From the NCBI RefSeq assembly GCF_900537075.1, contig NZ_UNRA01000001.1:248001-312000 (forward strand): DNA of 64,000 nt, written 5' to 3'. Position 1 is the stretch's first letter. Every line of letters begins with the position of its first letter. The position numbers and the translations under genes are program-made. Shown in pieces: positions 16,920-25,778 of this stretch. Source of the DNA: Tropicibacter sp. Alg240-R139. Lineage in GTDB: Bacteria > Pseudomonadota > Alphaproteobacteria > Rhodobacterales > Rhodobacteraceae. A model generated the notes under the pieces. It saw only the letters and a list, made by a program, of their open reading frames with translations, did not search any database and was not told the origin of the DNA.

Positions 16920-17980
16920 GCCTCTTCCACCTGAAGCGCTGCGGCCAGGTCGGCCGGGTTCACCATGCCCACGAGGTTACCTTCCTTGTCGCGCACCGGC
17001 ACGGGCTCATAAAGCTCCATGCAATGCGCAAGGGCTGCGTCCAGTGTCATGTCCGTGCGCAGGCCGGGATCATCGGGGCCGACGCCTTCGGTGCCTTGGT
17101 GCATGACAGATGCAACGCGGGCGTGCTGTCCCTTGGCCACATCCTTGGAAAACTCGCGCACATAGTCATCGACCGGGTTCAGCACGATGTCGGTCGGCGT
17201 GCCAATCTGGACGATCTTACCATCACGCATAATTGCAATGCGATCAGCGAGTTTCAGGGCTTCGTTGATGTCATGCGTTATGAAAACGATGGTCGTTTTC
17301 AGCTTGGCCTGAATTTCCAGGAATTCGTCCTGCAACTGCCGCCGAATCAGCGGATCAAGCGCCGAGAACGGTTCATCCAGGAACCAGACTTCGCAATCGG
17401 CCACCAGCGAACGGGCAATACCGACACGCTGCCGCTGTCCGCCGGACAGCTCGCGCGGATACCGCTCTTCACGCCCCTCGAGGCCAACCAATTCAATAAC
17501 TTCAGCAGCTTTCTTAAGTCGCTCTTTGCGGGAAACACCCTGCACGCGCAGGGGATAGGCCACGTTATCCAGCACAGTCATGTGCGGGAACAGGCCAAAA
17601 TGCTGAAACACCATGCCCAACTTTTTGCGCCGCAACTCGATCAGCCGCTGCTTGCTGGCGGTCATAATGTCTTCGCCGTGAATGCGGATCTGCCCACCGG
17701 TGCCATCCAGCAACTGCGAGATACAGCGGATCAGGGTCGACTTGCCCGAACCCGAGAGGCCCATGATGACAAAAAGCTCGCCCTCTTTGACATCAAAATT
17801 GGCGTCCTGCACGGCCGGAACATACCCGGCATCGCGCAAGATTTTGGCGGCGGCGTCTGCGTCATTCCCTGACCGAGCCAAAGCGTCGGTCAGGGCCTTT
17901 TCCGCGCCCTTTTCACCACTATGGCCAAACACCTGCCAGAGATCCTGGCAGGCGATGGCCGACGTGTTTGCATCGGTCAC
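16916..17980 (-). CDS. proV: Glycine betaine/proline-type ABC transporter ATP-binding protein
   Basis: ATPase of the uptake system: Walker A GLSGSGKST, signature LSGGQRQRVGIARSL, Walker B VWFLDEPFSALD and H-loop FITHD. The N-terminal extension (TDALARSGNDADAAAKILRD) and C-terminal CBS-like segment (DKEGNLVGMVNPADLAAAL) are typical of ProV/OpuAA, where they sense ionic strength. The GTG at 17980 is chosen because it begins ten bases after the binding-protein stop and gives a ProV-like N-terminus; the in-frame reading to 18061 would extend into the upstream gene. Confidence 0.9.
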   Translation of the reverse strand: MTDANTSAIACQDLWQVFGHSGEKGAEKALTDALARSGNDADAAAKILRDAGYVPAVQDANFDVKEGELFVIMGLSGSGKSTLIRCISQLLDGTGGQIRIHGEDIMTASKQRLIELRRKKLGMVFQHFGLFPHMTVLDNVAYPLRVQGVSRKERLKKAAEVIELVGLEGREERYPRELSGGQRQRVGIARSLVADCEVWFLDEPFSALDPLIRRQLQDEFLEIQAKLKTTIVFITHDINEALKLADRIAIMRDGKIVQIGTPTDIVLNPVDDYVREFSKDVAKGQHARVASVMHQGTEGVGPDDPGLRTDMTLDAALAHCMELYEPVPVRDKEGNLVGMVNPADLAAALQVEEA

Positions 17981-17990
17981 GTGTCGTGGC

Positions 17991-18941
17991 TCACTTGGTT
18001 GCCGCGTCGACAACCGGACGCCAGGTGCCTTCGTTCTCGGACATCCATGCAGCGACAACATCCTCTACCGAACCGCCGTCAACGTCGATGGCGCCCATCA
18101 TCGGCTGCTGGTCAGCAACATCAAGGGTGTAGTTCGACAGGATTTCGAACGCGGCCGGCCATTTGTCTTCCATACCGGACCAGGACGCCTTGAAGATGCG
18201 GGTCGGAGCAAAGTCACAGTCGTTAACCGCGTTGGGGTTCGGGCCCCACGAGGCATCGGTGAAACATGCATCTTCGCCAGCAGGCAACTCGACAAACTGC
18301 ACGTCATAGGCAGACATGGCCCAATGCGGCTGCCAGAAGGTGATCAGCAGCGGTGATTTTCGTTCTGTCGAGGCGCGCAATTCAGCGATCAAAGCACCTT
18401 CGGAACCGGCAGGAACCGCTTTGAACGGCAGCTCGAGGCCAGTCATGCGGTCCGCACCGGGTGTGCCCCAGTCAGCGGGATAGTCAACCAGACGACCAGC
18501 CGGCAGTGTTTCTGCTGTGGCAAAGTTTTGAGCACACTCTTTCAGTGCTTCCCAAGCAGGCAAGCCAGGGCACATTTCGGCAACGTGCGCGGGGTAGGCA
18601 ATGCCCTCTTTTGCATCCAGACCCAGATCACCCAACTCGGTCACGCCACCAGCATCAATATGCTTGGCGTATTCTTCGGACACGTTCGACGACCAGATTT
18701 CCAATGCGGCGTGCAGCTCGCCATCGGTCATGGCTTGGTACATGTTCATGTAACCTGCGGTGACATATTCGACGTTGTAGCCGGCCGCTTTAAGCATTTC
18801 GCCTGCAACGTGCGTACTTACGTGCTGACCCGTCCATTCGTTAACCGCCAGCTTGATCGGCTCGTCCACAGCGCCAAGCTCTGCCGCATGTACGGTACCC
18901 GCCAAAGCGGTCAATGCGATCCCAAGACCTATAGTTTTCAT
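17991..18941 (-). CDS. proX: Glycine betaine/choline-type substrate-binding protein
   Basis: Periplasmic binding protein of the type II fold (OpuAC family). It has a signal peptide (MKTIGLGIALTALAGTVHAAE), then LAVNEWTGQHVSTHVAGEML, ALEIWSSNVS and PLLITFWQPHWAMSAYDVQF, with Trp residues placed as in quaternary-amine-binding aromatic cages. Four cysteines could form two disulfides. First gene of the operon binding protein - ATPase - double permease - EamA. A BetI-like palindrome lies about 90 bases upstream, so repression by BetI and induction by choline is predicted. Confidence 0.9.
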   Translation of the reverse strand: MKTIGLGIALTALAGTVHAAELGAVDEPIKLAVNEWTGQHVSTHVAGEMLKAAGYNVEYVTAGYMNMYQAMTDGELHAALEIWSSNVSEEYAKHIDAGGVTELGDLGLDAKEGIAYPAHVAEMCPGLPAWEALKECAQNFATAETLPAGRLVDYPADWGTPGADRMTGLELPFKAVPAGSEGALIAELRASTERKSPLLITFWQPHWAMSAYDVQFVELPAGEDACFTDASWGPNPNAVNDCDFAPTRIFKASWSGMEDKWPAAFEILSNYTLDVADQQPMMGAIDVDGGSVEDVVAAWMSENEGTWRPVVDAATK

Positions 18942-19029
18942 AGAGGTGTCTCCCTGTTTTTCATGTTGTTGCCTGTCATTATCAGGCAAATCCCAAAAGG
19001 AGTCACCCGGCTATCGACCGGCTTTTTTA

Positions 19030-19048
19030 TTGATTGATGAGTCAATCA
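19030..19048. promoter_or_regulatory. BetI-type operator upstream of the betaine ABC operon
   Basis: Perfect inverted repeat TGATTGA-TGAG-TCAATCA (arms at 19031-19037 and 19042-19048). Read on the minus strand, 16 of 18 bases match the palindrome in front of betI at 59490-59507. Both are followed by AATAAAAA in one orientation. It resembles the published BetI operator type (TTGATT...TCAAT). It lies 89-107 bases before the proX start, in promoter position. Confidence 0.7.
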
Positions 19049-19180
19049 CTAACGATTCTCGCCAATTTGTCGACCCCCTACGCGACGCAGGAATTTTCCA
19101 TGCCAGTCACAGCAATACTTGGCAGAGCTGCGCAAGCCGCTTAAAGTTGAGGAAATACAAAAGACGGGGGGAGACCCAAG

Positions 19181-19759
19181 ATGAACCAAACGCCGAAACT
19201 CAGCCATATTTTGGGCGCTGTGATAGGCTGCTTCATGGGATCAGCCGTGTTGGCAGAGCCCATAGATTGGAAAACTGTAAGAGGCTGGGATATCTCGTTT
19301 TATCCCGCAAGCGAGGGATGCCAAGCCTTTGCCCTCTTTGAAGAAGACACAGCGTTTTTTATTGGGTTTGACAACACCGAAAACGAATTGTCGCTTGATG
19401 TCACCTTACTGGATCAGAAATGGCGCTCGATCGAAGCAGGCAAAGAATACAAGATCGAAGTTAAATTTGGCGATGAAAGTCCCTGGACCATGGATATGGA
19501 CGGGTTGAAGACCGATGACTTCCCCGGCTTGGGAATAATGATCGACGCAGGATCGGATCAGGCCAAGTTGTTCATCGATGAATTCCAACGCGAAAATTCG
19601 ATGAAATGGAGCTTTAGCTCAACTGTGTTGGGCCACTACACTTTGCGGGGGTCGCGCGCGGCTTTCAACGAGGTAATTGAATGTCAGCGGTCGTACTTGC
19701 GAGCACAGTCTTCATCTGATCCCTTTGGGCAAAAATCGTCAGACCCATTCGCCGACTGA
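19181..19759 (+). CDS. Exported hypothetical protein with repeated SSDPF tail, 192 aa
   Basis: Signal peptide (MNQTPKLSHILGAVIGCFMG, cleavage near VLAEP), then a soluble domain (DWKTVRGWDISFYPASEGCQ, SLDVTLLDQKWRSIEAGKEY) with acidic character. It ends in a duplicated motif SSDPFGQK-SSDPFAD. No family recognised. Divergent from proX; the 239-bp gap between them holds the BetI-type operator but no other gene. Confidence 0.7.
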   Translation: MNQTPKLSHILGAVIGCFMGSAVLAEPIDWKTVRGWDISFYPASEGCQAFALFEEDTAFFIGFDNTENELSLDVTLLDQKWRSIEAGKEYKIEVKFGDESPWTMDMDGLKTDDFPGLGIMIDAGSDQAKLFIDEFQRENSMKWSFSSTVLGHYTLRGSRAAFNEVIECQRSYLRAQSSSDPFGQKSSDPFAD

Positions 19760-19799
19760 TCTCCCTTCAACAAATTTACCCCCCTGCCTGAGGCCACCG

Positions 19800-20204
19800 A
19801 TGACGCCCCAATCCGCCCAGATCATCTTGGACGACAACTTTGCTGACTGGGTCAAGGCGCTGGACCTGACGGTTCAATCCGTAAATGCCGATCACACATT
19901 GATCCGCATGCCGCTTGCGGATCATCTGGCGCGGGTGGGTGGGATCGTATCAGGCCAGGCGCTTGCAGCACTCGCCGACACGACCATGGTCCTGTCGGCG
20001 GTGGCCCACACAGGAGAATTCAAACCTTTCGCCACCACCGATCTGCACACACAGTTTCTGCGTCCCGGTGTTGGCACCGCCATCCTGTGTCGGGCTGAGG
20101 TGGTGCGCGCAGGGCGCGCATTGGTCTTTGCCCGCTGCGACATGACCGAAGAGGACAGCGGCAAAAAAGTCGCCACTGCAACCGCCACTTTCTTTGCGCC
20201 CTAA
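19800..20204 (+). CDS. PaaI-family hotdog thioesterase, 134 aa
   Basis: Predicted acyl-CoA thioesterase. The hotdog core shows HLARVGGIVSGQALAALADT, with the G-x-x-x-G-G...D catalytic-region pattern, then TTDLHTQFLRPGVGTAILCR and ATATATFFAP. Members hydrolyse phenylacetyl- or medium-chain acyl-CoA; the substrate here is unknown. The ATG at 19800 follows GAGG with seven-base spacing, 40 bases after the preceding stop; possibly one transcript with the next genes. Confidence 0.82.
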   Translation: MTPQSAQIILDDNFADWVKALDLTVQSVNADHTLIRMPLADHLARVGGIVSGQALAALADTTMVLSAVAHTGEFKPFATTDLHTQFLRPGVGTAILCRAEVVRAGRALVFARCDMTEEDSGKKVATATATFFAP

Positions 20205-20273
20205 CGCGCGTGCCCCACCCTTGCAGAGCCTGGAACAAAATGGCAACATGCCTTGAATTAGGGAATAGGCCCA

Positions 20274-20936
20274 ATGCATCATTTCGACGAGATCTTTGGC
20301 CTGGCTGCGGCCCGTCATGGCGGCGACCAAGCGCTTGAAGCAAAACTGAGCAAACCCAAATCCCCGCAAGAACTGGCCAACATGCCCGACGACCGCTGGC
20401 TGTCGGTGATCACCAAATGCGTCTTTCAGGCGGGATTCAACTGGAAGGTCATCGAGGCAAAGTGGGACAGCTTCGAAGAAGCTTTTGATGGTTTCGATCT
20501 GGGCCGCTGCGCCTTTATGGACGACGAGAAATTTGACGCGCTGCTAACCGACACGCGAATTGTACGCAATGGCACCAAGATCGCCACCGTGCGCGACAAC
20601 GCCGCCTTTCTGCTGGAGCTGCGCCAAGAAGGGGGCGTTGGTCAGACCCTGGGAGGCTGGCCCTCGACCGACTACATCGGGTTGCTGGGAATGCTCAAAT
20701 CCCGCGCCTCGCGCCTGGGTGGAACAACAGCGCAATACGCCATGCGCTTTGCCGGACGGGATAGTTTCATCCTGAGCCAGGACGTGGTGGCCCGGCTGGT
20801 GGCCGAAGGTATTGTCGACAAAACACCAACCTCAAAAAAGGCGCTGGCGGCCACGCAAGAGGCGTTCAACACATGGATGGACCAATCCGGCCGCTCGCTG
20901 ACCGAAATCAGCCGCGTTCTGGCCATGAGCTTGTGA
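20274..20936 (+). CDS. DNA-3-methyladenine glycosylase I family protein, 220 aa
   Basis: Member of the methyladenine glycosylase (Tag) superfamily: KCVFQAGFNWKVIEAKWDSF matches the helix-hairpin region (F-x-A-G-x-x-W), and FDGFDLGRCAFMDDEKFDAL and VRNGTKIATVRDNA match the central helices. The zinc-binding N-terminal Cys and C-terminal His pair of classical Tag are not evident, so it may be a divergent relative with altered specificity. Likely removes alkylated bases in the cytoplasm. Confidence 0.78.
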   Translation: MHHFDEIFGLAAARHGGDQALEAKLSKPKSPQELANMPDDRWLSVITKCVFQAGFNWKVIEAKWDSFEEAFDGFDLGRCAFMDDEKFDALLTDTRIVRNGTKIATVRDNAAFLLELRQEGGVGQTLGGWPSTDYIGLLGMLKSRASRLGGTTAQYAMRFAGRDSFILSQDVVARLVAEGIVDKTPTSKKALAATQEAFNTWMDQSGRSLTEISRVLAMSL

Positions 20937-21021
20937 TCCACACAGGGGTATTTTGCCACCTCACAACATATTTTCACCGCCCCCCCTATCCGGGCCAAGA
21001 TGGCCGGGCTAGGTTTGCCGC

Positions 21022-21702
21022 ATGATCCTGCGCGCGTTCTTGCTTTTGCTGTTTCTGGCGTCCTGCGGGCGCCCGCTGACGCCGACGGAAATGTCATTCA
21101 TCTCTTCCATTCACGGCGAAGATCTGAACCTGAATCGGGTGCGGCTGGTCAAGGGCGCGCCGGTGGGCAGTGTCACCTTCAAACGCAAACCCCGCCCACG
21201 AGTTGCGTGCCGCGAACGAATTTTGCCCCCCGCCAAAGAAGAGATCGTGACGACATCTCCGGCAGCAGTAGCGCTGTTCAACAAGGTCTATTTCACCAAA
21301 GACTGGTATATCGACAATTACCTGCCGACCTATCCCGACAGGCTCTATCTGGTCGAAGCAATGCTATTGGCACATGAGATGACTCATGTCTGGCAGTGGC
21401 AGAACCGCGAGCGCACCGGGTACCATCCGCTCTTGGCAGCCGCTGAACACACACGTTCGGACGATCCCTATCTGTTCCAGTTGGAGGGCGCGCCGGATTT
21501 CCTGAGCTATGGGTACGAGCAACAAGGCGCGATTGTCGAGGAATACGTGTGCTGTCGGTCACTTGCACCTGACGCCCCCCGCACACAGCGACTGCATGAT
21601 ATGCTGAAAGAGGCTTTTCCGGTGTCTGACCTGCCGCAGTCGCGCCAGCATGACGTCTATCTGCCCTGGAAAAAGGCCGAACTGAGCGGCATTTGCGACT
21701 GA
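21022..21702 (+). CDS. Lipoprotein with HExxH metalloprotease-like motif, 226 aa
   Basis: Lipobox LASC with Cys15 (MILRAFLLLLFLASCG) indicates a lipoprotein. The central segment LLAHEMTHVWQWQNR contains H118-E119-x-x-H122, the zinc-binding signature of zincins; E142 or nearby acidic residues could be the third ligand. The rest (YPDRLYLVEAMLL, QLEGAPDFLSYGYEQQGAIV) has no family I can name. Periplasmic side, unknown substrate. Convergent with the cytochrome gene, one base away. Confidence 0.72.
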   Translation: MILRAFLLLLFLASCGRPLTPTEMSFISSIHGEDLNLNRVRLVKGAPVGSVTFKRKPRPRVACRERILPPAKEEIVTTSPAAVALFNKVYFTKDWYIDNYLPTYPDRLYLVEAMLLAHEMTHVWQWQNRERTGYHPLLAAAEHTRSDDPYLFQLEGAPDFLSYGYEQQGAIVEEYVCCRSLAPDAPRTQRLHDMLKEAFPVSDLPQSRQHDVYLPWKKAELSGICD

Positions 21703-22110
21703 TCAATCGTCGGTTTGAATACTCTCCAGAAACGCCAGCAACGCCGCCAGGCTGCGTGGTGTTGGAGTCAGTGTGCCGTCGATGTCCACCGGCACCTGTT
21801 CGCCAGCAAGGATCGCCCCGAACTCTGGCATGGCACCGGGATTGTCGTGCCCCTTTTGTCCATAGCCATCAATCTTGGACAGAACTTTGGCCCGTGGAAA
21901 AGTACCCCCGTTGCCTGCTGCCAATTGCGTCAGATCAGGCGCGACAGCGCGGCTGCTCAGCTCTCCACCTGCTGCATCGTAATTGTGACAGGCGGCGCAG
22001 TTTTCGACAAATATCTGCTCGCCTTCCTGCGCGGTTGGCATGGAATTTTGGGCATTACACCCTGCCAGCAAAATCGCCGCGCCCAATGTGAACATCTGTG
22101 CCCGTGGCAT
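21703..22110 (-). CDS. Cytochrome c lipoprotein, 135 aa
   Basis: A lipobox LAGC (residues 15-18) is followed by a class I cytochrome c domain: heme motif C38-A-A-C41-H42 in FVENCAACHNYDAAGGELSS. Axial methionine is probably in NPGAMPEFG. Membrane-tethered electron carrier on the periplasmic side. It follows a second small cytochrome on the same strand with a 12-base gap, so the two are probably an operon. Confidence 0.86.
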   Translation of the reverse strand: MPRAQMFTLGAAILLAGCNAQNSMPTAQEGEQIFVENCAACHNYDAAGGELSSRAVAPDLTQLAAGNGGTFPRAKVLSKIDGYGQKGHDNPGAMPEFGAILAGEQVPVDIDGTLTPTPRSLAALLAFLESIQTDD

Positions 22111-22122
22111 GCCCGTCCTCCC

Positions 22123-22512
22123 TTATTTCACCTGTAGTGTACGCAAGTAATCGACCAAGCCCACAATCGGTTCACTTGTCATTAACGGCTGCCCGGTTTG
22201 CGTTTTGATCGCGACATCCTGACCTTCGAAGAAGTCGCCGTAAACCGGCATGGGGCTGCCGTGGCTAACCAAGGCGTCCCGCCCGTCGATCCGTTTGACT
22301 ACCCGCTCGACCGGAAAGACGCCATCTTGTTCCAGCTGAGTCAGGTCGACTGGCTTGATCATCAAAACACCCGCCATCGGCCCCTGCCCGGTCGCCTCGA
22401 TCCCATGACAGGTCGCGCAATGTTTCAGATACAGCGCTTCGCCTTCAAGGGCATCCTGTGCCATCGCACCACTTGCCGACAGTCCCAGAAGCAGAGACAA
22501 CACCACCTTCAT
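22123..22512 (-). CDS. Soluble periplasmic cytochrome c, 129 aa
   Basis: Signal peptide (MKVVLSLLLGLSASGAMAQD), then heme motif C32-A-T-C35-H36 (YLKHCATCHGIEATGQGPMA). The segment GSPMPVYGDFFEG is a likely sixth-ligand region. Residues PVDLTQLEQDGVFPVERVVK and RIDGRDALVSHG parallel the neighbouring cytochrome (DLTQLAAGNGGTFPRAKVLS, KIDGYGQ), pointing to gene duplication. The ATG at 22512 fits the signal peptide. Confidence 0.86.
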   Translation of the reverse strand: MKVVLSLLLGLSASGAMAQDALEGEALYLKHCATCHGIEATGQGPMAGVLMIKPVDLTQLEQDGVFPVERVVKRIDGRDALVSHGSPMPVYGDFFEGQDVAIKTQTGQPLMTSEPIVGLVDYLRTLQVK

Positions 22513-22662
22513 CAAACTCTCCCAAAACCTGTGCCATTTCGCCCCTAACACGCAGACAGCTACAACTTTGTGACCCGCGCGCACCTTTCCAACCTTGTGC
22601 ATCCTCAGGAGGATCGCAATGATCCAGATCAACGCCAAATCTGACCGACAAGAGGCCTCTTC

Positions 22663-23100
22663 ATGACACACTACGCAGTATTGATGTTGGCCGCTGGCAT
22701 CGGCATCCCGATTCTGGCCGCGCTGAATTCAGCGTTGGGACAGCACATAGAGTCCCCCATTGCTGCCGGAGTGGTCCTGTTTGCCGTCGCTTTCTTGGGC
22801 TCGGCCGTGGTGATGATGCTCTTTCCCGGTCCTGCCGCGCTCTTGCATCTCGGCGGGGCGCCGAAGCATCTGTTTTTGGGCGGGCTTTTCGTGGCTTTTT
22901 ACGTGCTGACCATCACCCATATCGCCCCGCATTTCGGGCTCGGAAATGCGGTGTTCTTCGTTCTGTTGGGACAATTGATCAGCGCCGCCATCATCGACCA
23001 CTTTGGGCTTTTTGGTGCACAGATCTCACCGCTCACCTGGATGCGTGCAGGCGGGATTGCAGTGATGGTATTGGGCGTCGGGATCACGCAACTGGCGTGA
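22663..23100 (+). CDS. DMT superfamily (YdcZ/DUF606-type) small transporter, 145 aa
   Basis: Five hydrophobic helices with the YdcZ-type start ([20 protein letters not shown]) and repeated-fold element ([20 protein letters not shown]). Half-size members act as homo- or heterodimers; substrate unknown. Divergent from the cytochrome pair. Its 3' end overlaps the lolD end by 17 bases (convergent). Confidence 0.8.
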   Translation: MTHYAVLMLAAGIGIPILAALNSALGQHIESPIAAGVVLFAVAFLGSAVVMMLFPGPAALLHLGGAPKHLFLGGLFVAFYVLTITHIAPHFGLGNAVFFVLLGQLISAAIIDHFGLFGAQISPLTWMRAGGIAVMVLGVGITQLA

Positions 23101-23770
23101 GCACACCGTTCTCCAATCGCAGCATCCGGTCCATACGTGCGGCCAATTCCATGTTATGCGTGGCAATCAAAGCCGAAAGCCCGGTGCCGGAAACCAGATC
23201 GACCAAAGCGGCAAACACCTGATTCGCAGTTGCCGGGTCCAGGTTTCCAGTCGGCTCATCCGCCAGTAAAACGCGCGGTTTGTTCGCAAGCGCCCGGCAG
23301 AAGGCGACCCGCTGCTGCTCCCCGCCCGACATAGCCGCCGGTCGATGATTGGCGCGGTTTGCTACGCCTACACGGCCCAGCAAGTCTTGCGCTCGGGCGC
23401 GGGCCTCGCGCTCGGACACGCCATTGGCCAGTTGCGGCAAAGTGACGTTTTCCAGCGCTGTGAATTCAGGTAGCAGGTGATGGAATTGATAGACAAAGCC
23501 GACGTCGCTGCGCCGCGTCGCCGTGCGGCGGCGGTCGCTTTTGCCGGTCATGTCCTGACCACCGATTTCCACCGTTCCTGTGTCTGGCGTGTCCAACAGG
23601 CCTGCGATGTGCAAAAGCGTCGACTTGCCAGCACCCGAAGGCGCCACTAGCGCCACGGTTTCACCTGACCGAAGTTCCAGGTCGGTGCCCCGTAGCACTT
23701 GAACCTCGCCCGGAGTTCCAACCAGATATGTCTTCGTCAGCCCGGACAGGCGCAAGGATACATCATTCAT
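23084..23770 (-). CDS. lolD: Lipoprotein-releasing ABC transporter ATP-binding protein
   Basis: ATPase that powers release of outer-membrane lipoproteins from the inner membrane. Walker [11 protein letters not shown], signature [16 protein letters not shown], Walker [13 protein letters not shown], and [18 protein letters not shown] with the Lol-type LPEF region. The ATG at 23770 overlaps the permease stop at 23763 by 8 bases, showing an operon with translational coupling. 228 aa. Confidence 0.93.
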   Translation of the reverse strand: MNDVSLRLSGLTKTYLVGTPGEVQVLRGTDLELRSGETVALVAPSGAGKSTLLHIAGLLDTPDTGTVEIGGQDMTGKSDRRRTATRRSDVGFVYQFHHLLPEFTALENVTLPQLANGVSEREARARAQDLLGRVGVANRANHRPAAMSGGEQQRVAFCRALANKPRVLLADEPTGNLDPATANQVFAALVDLVSGTGLSALIATHNMELAARMDRMLRLENGVLTPVA

Positions 23771-25049
23771 AGCGCAGTGCCTCAACCGGGTTCAGCCGGG
23801 CCGCACGACGCGCCGGAAAATAGGTGATCAACCAACTCAACCCCATGCTCAGCGCGACCGAAGACAGGACATCCGGCACAGTGATGATGGCCGAAGGAAA
23901 AATGAATCCGTTTGCTTCCAAATCCCGCACACCACTGCCCGAGGTCCAATCGACAAAGGCGTACACACTGTCGATGTTCAGCGCAAATATCACGCCCAGG
24001 ATCACTCCGAACAGGGTTCCTGCCGTACCAACGGAAGCCCCGCAGATAAAGAATACGCGCAAGATCGCGCCCTGAGTCAGGCCGATGGTGCGCAGGATGC
24101 CAATGTCGCGGCCCTTGTTTTTCACCAGCATGATCAGCCCCGAAACGATGTTCAGCGCTGCGATAAGAACCAGGATCGCCAGCACGATGAAAATCGCATT
24201 GTCCTGCATCTTGAGCGCCCGGATCATACCGCCCGCCCGATCACGCCAAGTGTAAAGATAAGCCCGCTCGCCCGCTGTATCGAGCACCGGCAGGATCAGC
24301 GTCTCTGCCCTGAGCGGATCATTAAGCCGCAGGTCGATTTGATCAACCGCCCCTTCGCGATTGAAGAACTCCTGTGCTTCAATCAAAGGCATGTACAGAC
24401 GGCTTTGATCGACAAATCCCTGACCGGACGAAAAGACGTAAACGACATCATAAGCTGACACCCGAACCGAGCGCCCCATAGGTGTGCGAGCCCCATCCGG
24501 CGATACCAGTTTCAGCCTGTCCCCCACGCCAATACCCAACTGCCGGGCAAGCGCACCGCCGATGGCAACGCCTTCGTCAAAATTGGCAAGATCACCCCAG
24601 CTGTCTTCGGCCTGGGCAATCATCGGGTAATCGCGCAGATCGTCCAGAGTGATGCCATAGACATCTACCGGCATGTTACGGCCCTGATAGCTGCCCATGA
24701 CTTGCGCCCGCACCAGCGGAGCCACGTCCTCGACGCCGGCCATGGCCGACAGTCGCAAAGACAAGTCGTCATAGTCTCGGATCAGGTGATCCTTGGGAAT
24801 TTCGGCTTGCAGGTCACGGCGATAATGAACGTCCATATGTGCATTGGCCCCCAACATCGTCTGCACGATGTCCGAGCGCAGCCCCTCGCGCACAGCCAGG
24901 GTCGACACCAGAGCAAAGACCGCCAACGTGATCCCGATCAGACTGATCCAGGTCATCACGCTCACCCCGCCTTCGGCACGGCGCGCGCGCAAATAGCGCC
25001 ACGCGATTTTCCATTCGAACGGGGCAAATGGGGCTGGGGTTTTGGCCAT
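23763..25049 (-). CDS. Lipoprotein-releasing ABC transporter permease (LolC/E, probably LolF type)
   Basis: 428 aa with the MacB/FtsX layout: N-terminal helix ([20 protein letters not shown]), large periplasmic domain, then three helices ([41 protein letters not shown]-terminal). [15 protein letters not shown] and [20 protein letters not shown] are Lol-typical. Only one permease gene accompanies lolD, which agrees with the single-permease LolDF arrangement reported for several proteobacteria rather than LolCDE. Confidence 0.9.
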   Translation of the reverse strand: MAKTPAPFAPFEWKIAWRYLRARRAEGGVSVMTWISLIGITLAVFALVSTLAVREGLRSDIVQTMLGANAHMDVHYRRDLQAEIPKDHLIRDYDDLSLRLSAMAGVEDVAPLVRAQVMGSYQGRNMPVDVYGITLDDLRDYPMIAQAEDSWGDLANFDEGVAIGGALARQLGIGVGDRLKLVSPDGARTPMGRSVRVSAYDVVYVFSSGQGFVDQSRLYMPLIEAQEFFNREGAVDQIDLRLNDPLRAETLILPVLDTAGERAYLYTWRDRAGGMIRALKMQDNAIFIVLAILVLIAALNIVSGLIMLVKNKGRDIGILRTIGLTQGAILRVFFICGASVGTAGTLFGVILGVIFALNIDSVYAFVDWTSGSGVRDLEANGFIFPSAIITVPDVLSSVALSMGLSWLITYFPARRAARLNPVEALRYE

Positions 25050-25339
25050 TTCGGCTCCTGCTCTTGTCGTTGGCGCGGAGAGTGGAGTCTGCCGCCTGTG
25101 GGGTCAAGTCACCGCCCCGTTATTCGCGCCGTACAAGCGGAATTTCTCATACCAACCTGGTTTCCAATTTGGCAACACTGTGCCGATGGTTTTGTGGATT
25201 GTCACCAAAATGCCCAATGAATTAACCAAAGTTAACAAAAAGACGCGGCAAATTTTGGTCAAGTTTGAACCTTCTGCAAGCCTGAAGACACACAAGGGTA
25301 TGCCAGATGAACAAGGGCAGGATCGAAAAGGAGATGTTC

Positions 25340-25702
25340 ATGGAACCGAACCGAACCGACGTCACCCACAACGTTTACAAACTGCACACCCCTCGCGTGC
25401 GCGAAATGAGGTATGGGCCAGCTCAATACGATTGCGAAACCGCCTACCTGCTACGCGCCATTCTGTTGCCCATCTTTGATGTGGCCAAATCTTGGACCGA
25501 TCTGATCGACCGGCTTGGGTCCAAAGGGTATCACCCGATGTTCCGTGGTGGAGAGCTCTGTCTGATCAAACACTGCGACGGCAACCGCATCTGCGGACTG
25601 CGCTTTCTGGGTTTGAACATGCGCGACCTGGTTGTCCGTCTTGGACGTCCTTGCGTTCTGCCTTGCGCCGGTCAAATGGCGGATGGAGAAATCCTGCACT
25701 GA
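25340..25702 (+). CDS. Conserved-looking hypothetical protein, 120 aa
   Basis: Starts MEPNRTDVTHNVYKLHTPRV. The ATG at 25340 has GGAG six bases upstream, whereas the in-frame ATGs at 25307 and 25334 are worse placed. The C-terminal half (LIDRLGSKGYHPMFRGGELC, then RFLGLNMRDLVVRLGRPCVL) has an alpha/beta pattern somewhat like the small C-terminal modules of some relaxases, a weak resemblance. No signal peptide. Lies alone between lolC/E and proS and is followed by a strong terminator. Confidence 0.7.
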   Translation: MEPNRTDVTHNVYKLHTPRVREMRYGPAQYDCETAYLLRAILLPIFDVAKSWTDLIDRLGSKGYHPMFRGGELCLIKHCDGNRICGLRFLGLNMRDLVVRLGRPCVLPCAGQMADGEILH

Positions 25703-25712
25703 CCCCAAACGA

Positions 25713-25743
25713 AAAATGCCCCACGTGCGCGATGGGGCATTTT
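25713..25743. terminator. Bidirectional intrinsic terminator
   Basis: AAAATGCCCCA / TGGGGCATTTT, an 11-bp perfect stem with a 9-base loop and A/T tracts on both sides. It serves the 120-aa gene on the plus strand and proS on the minus strand. Confidence 0.88.
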
Positions 25744-25778
25744 CCTTAATTTTCATTGTGACCGATCAAGTCCGGGCT

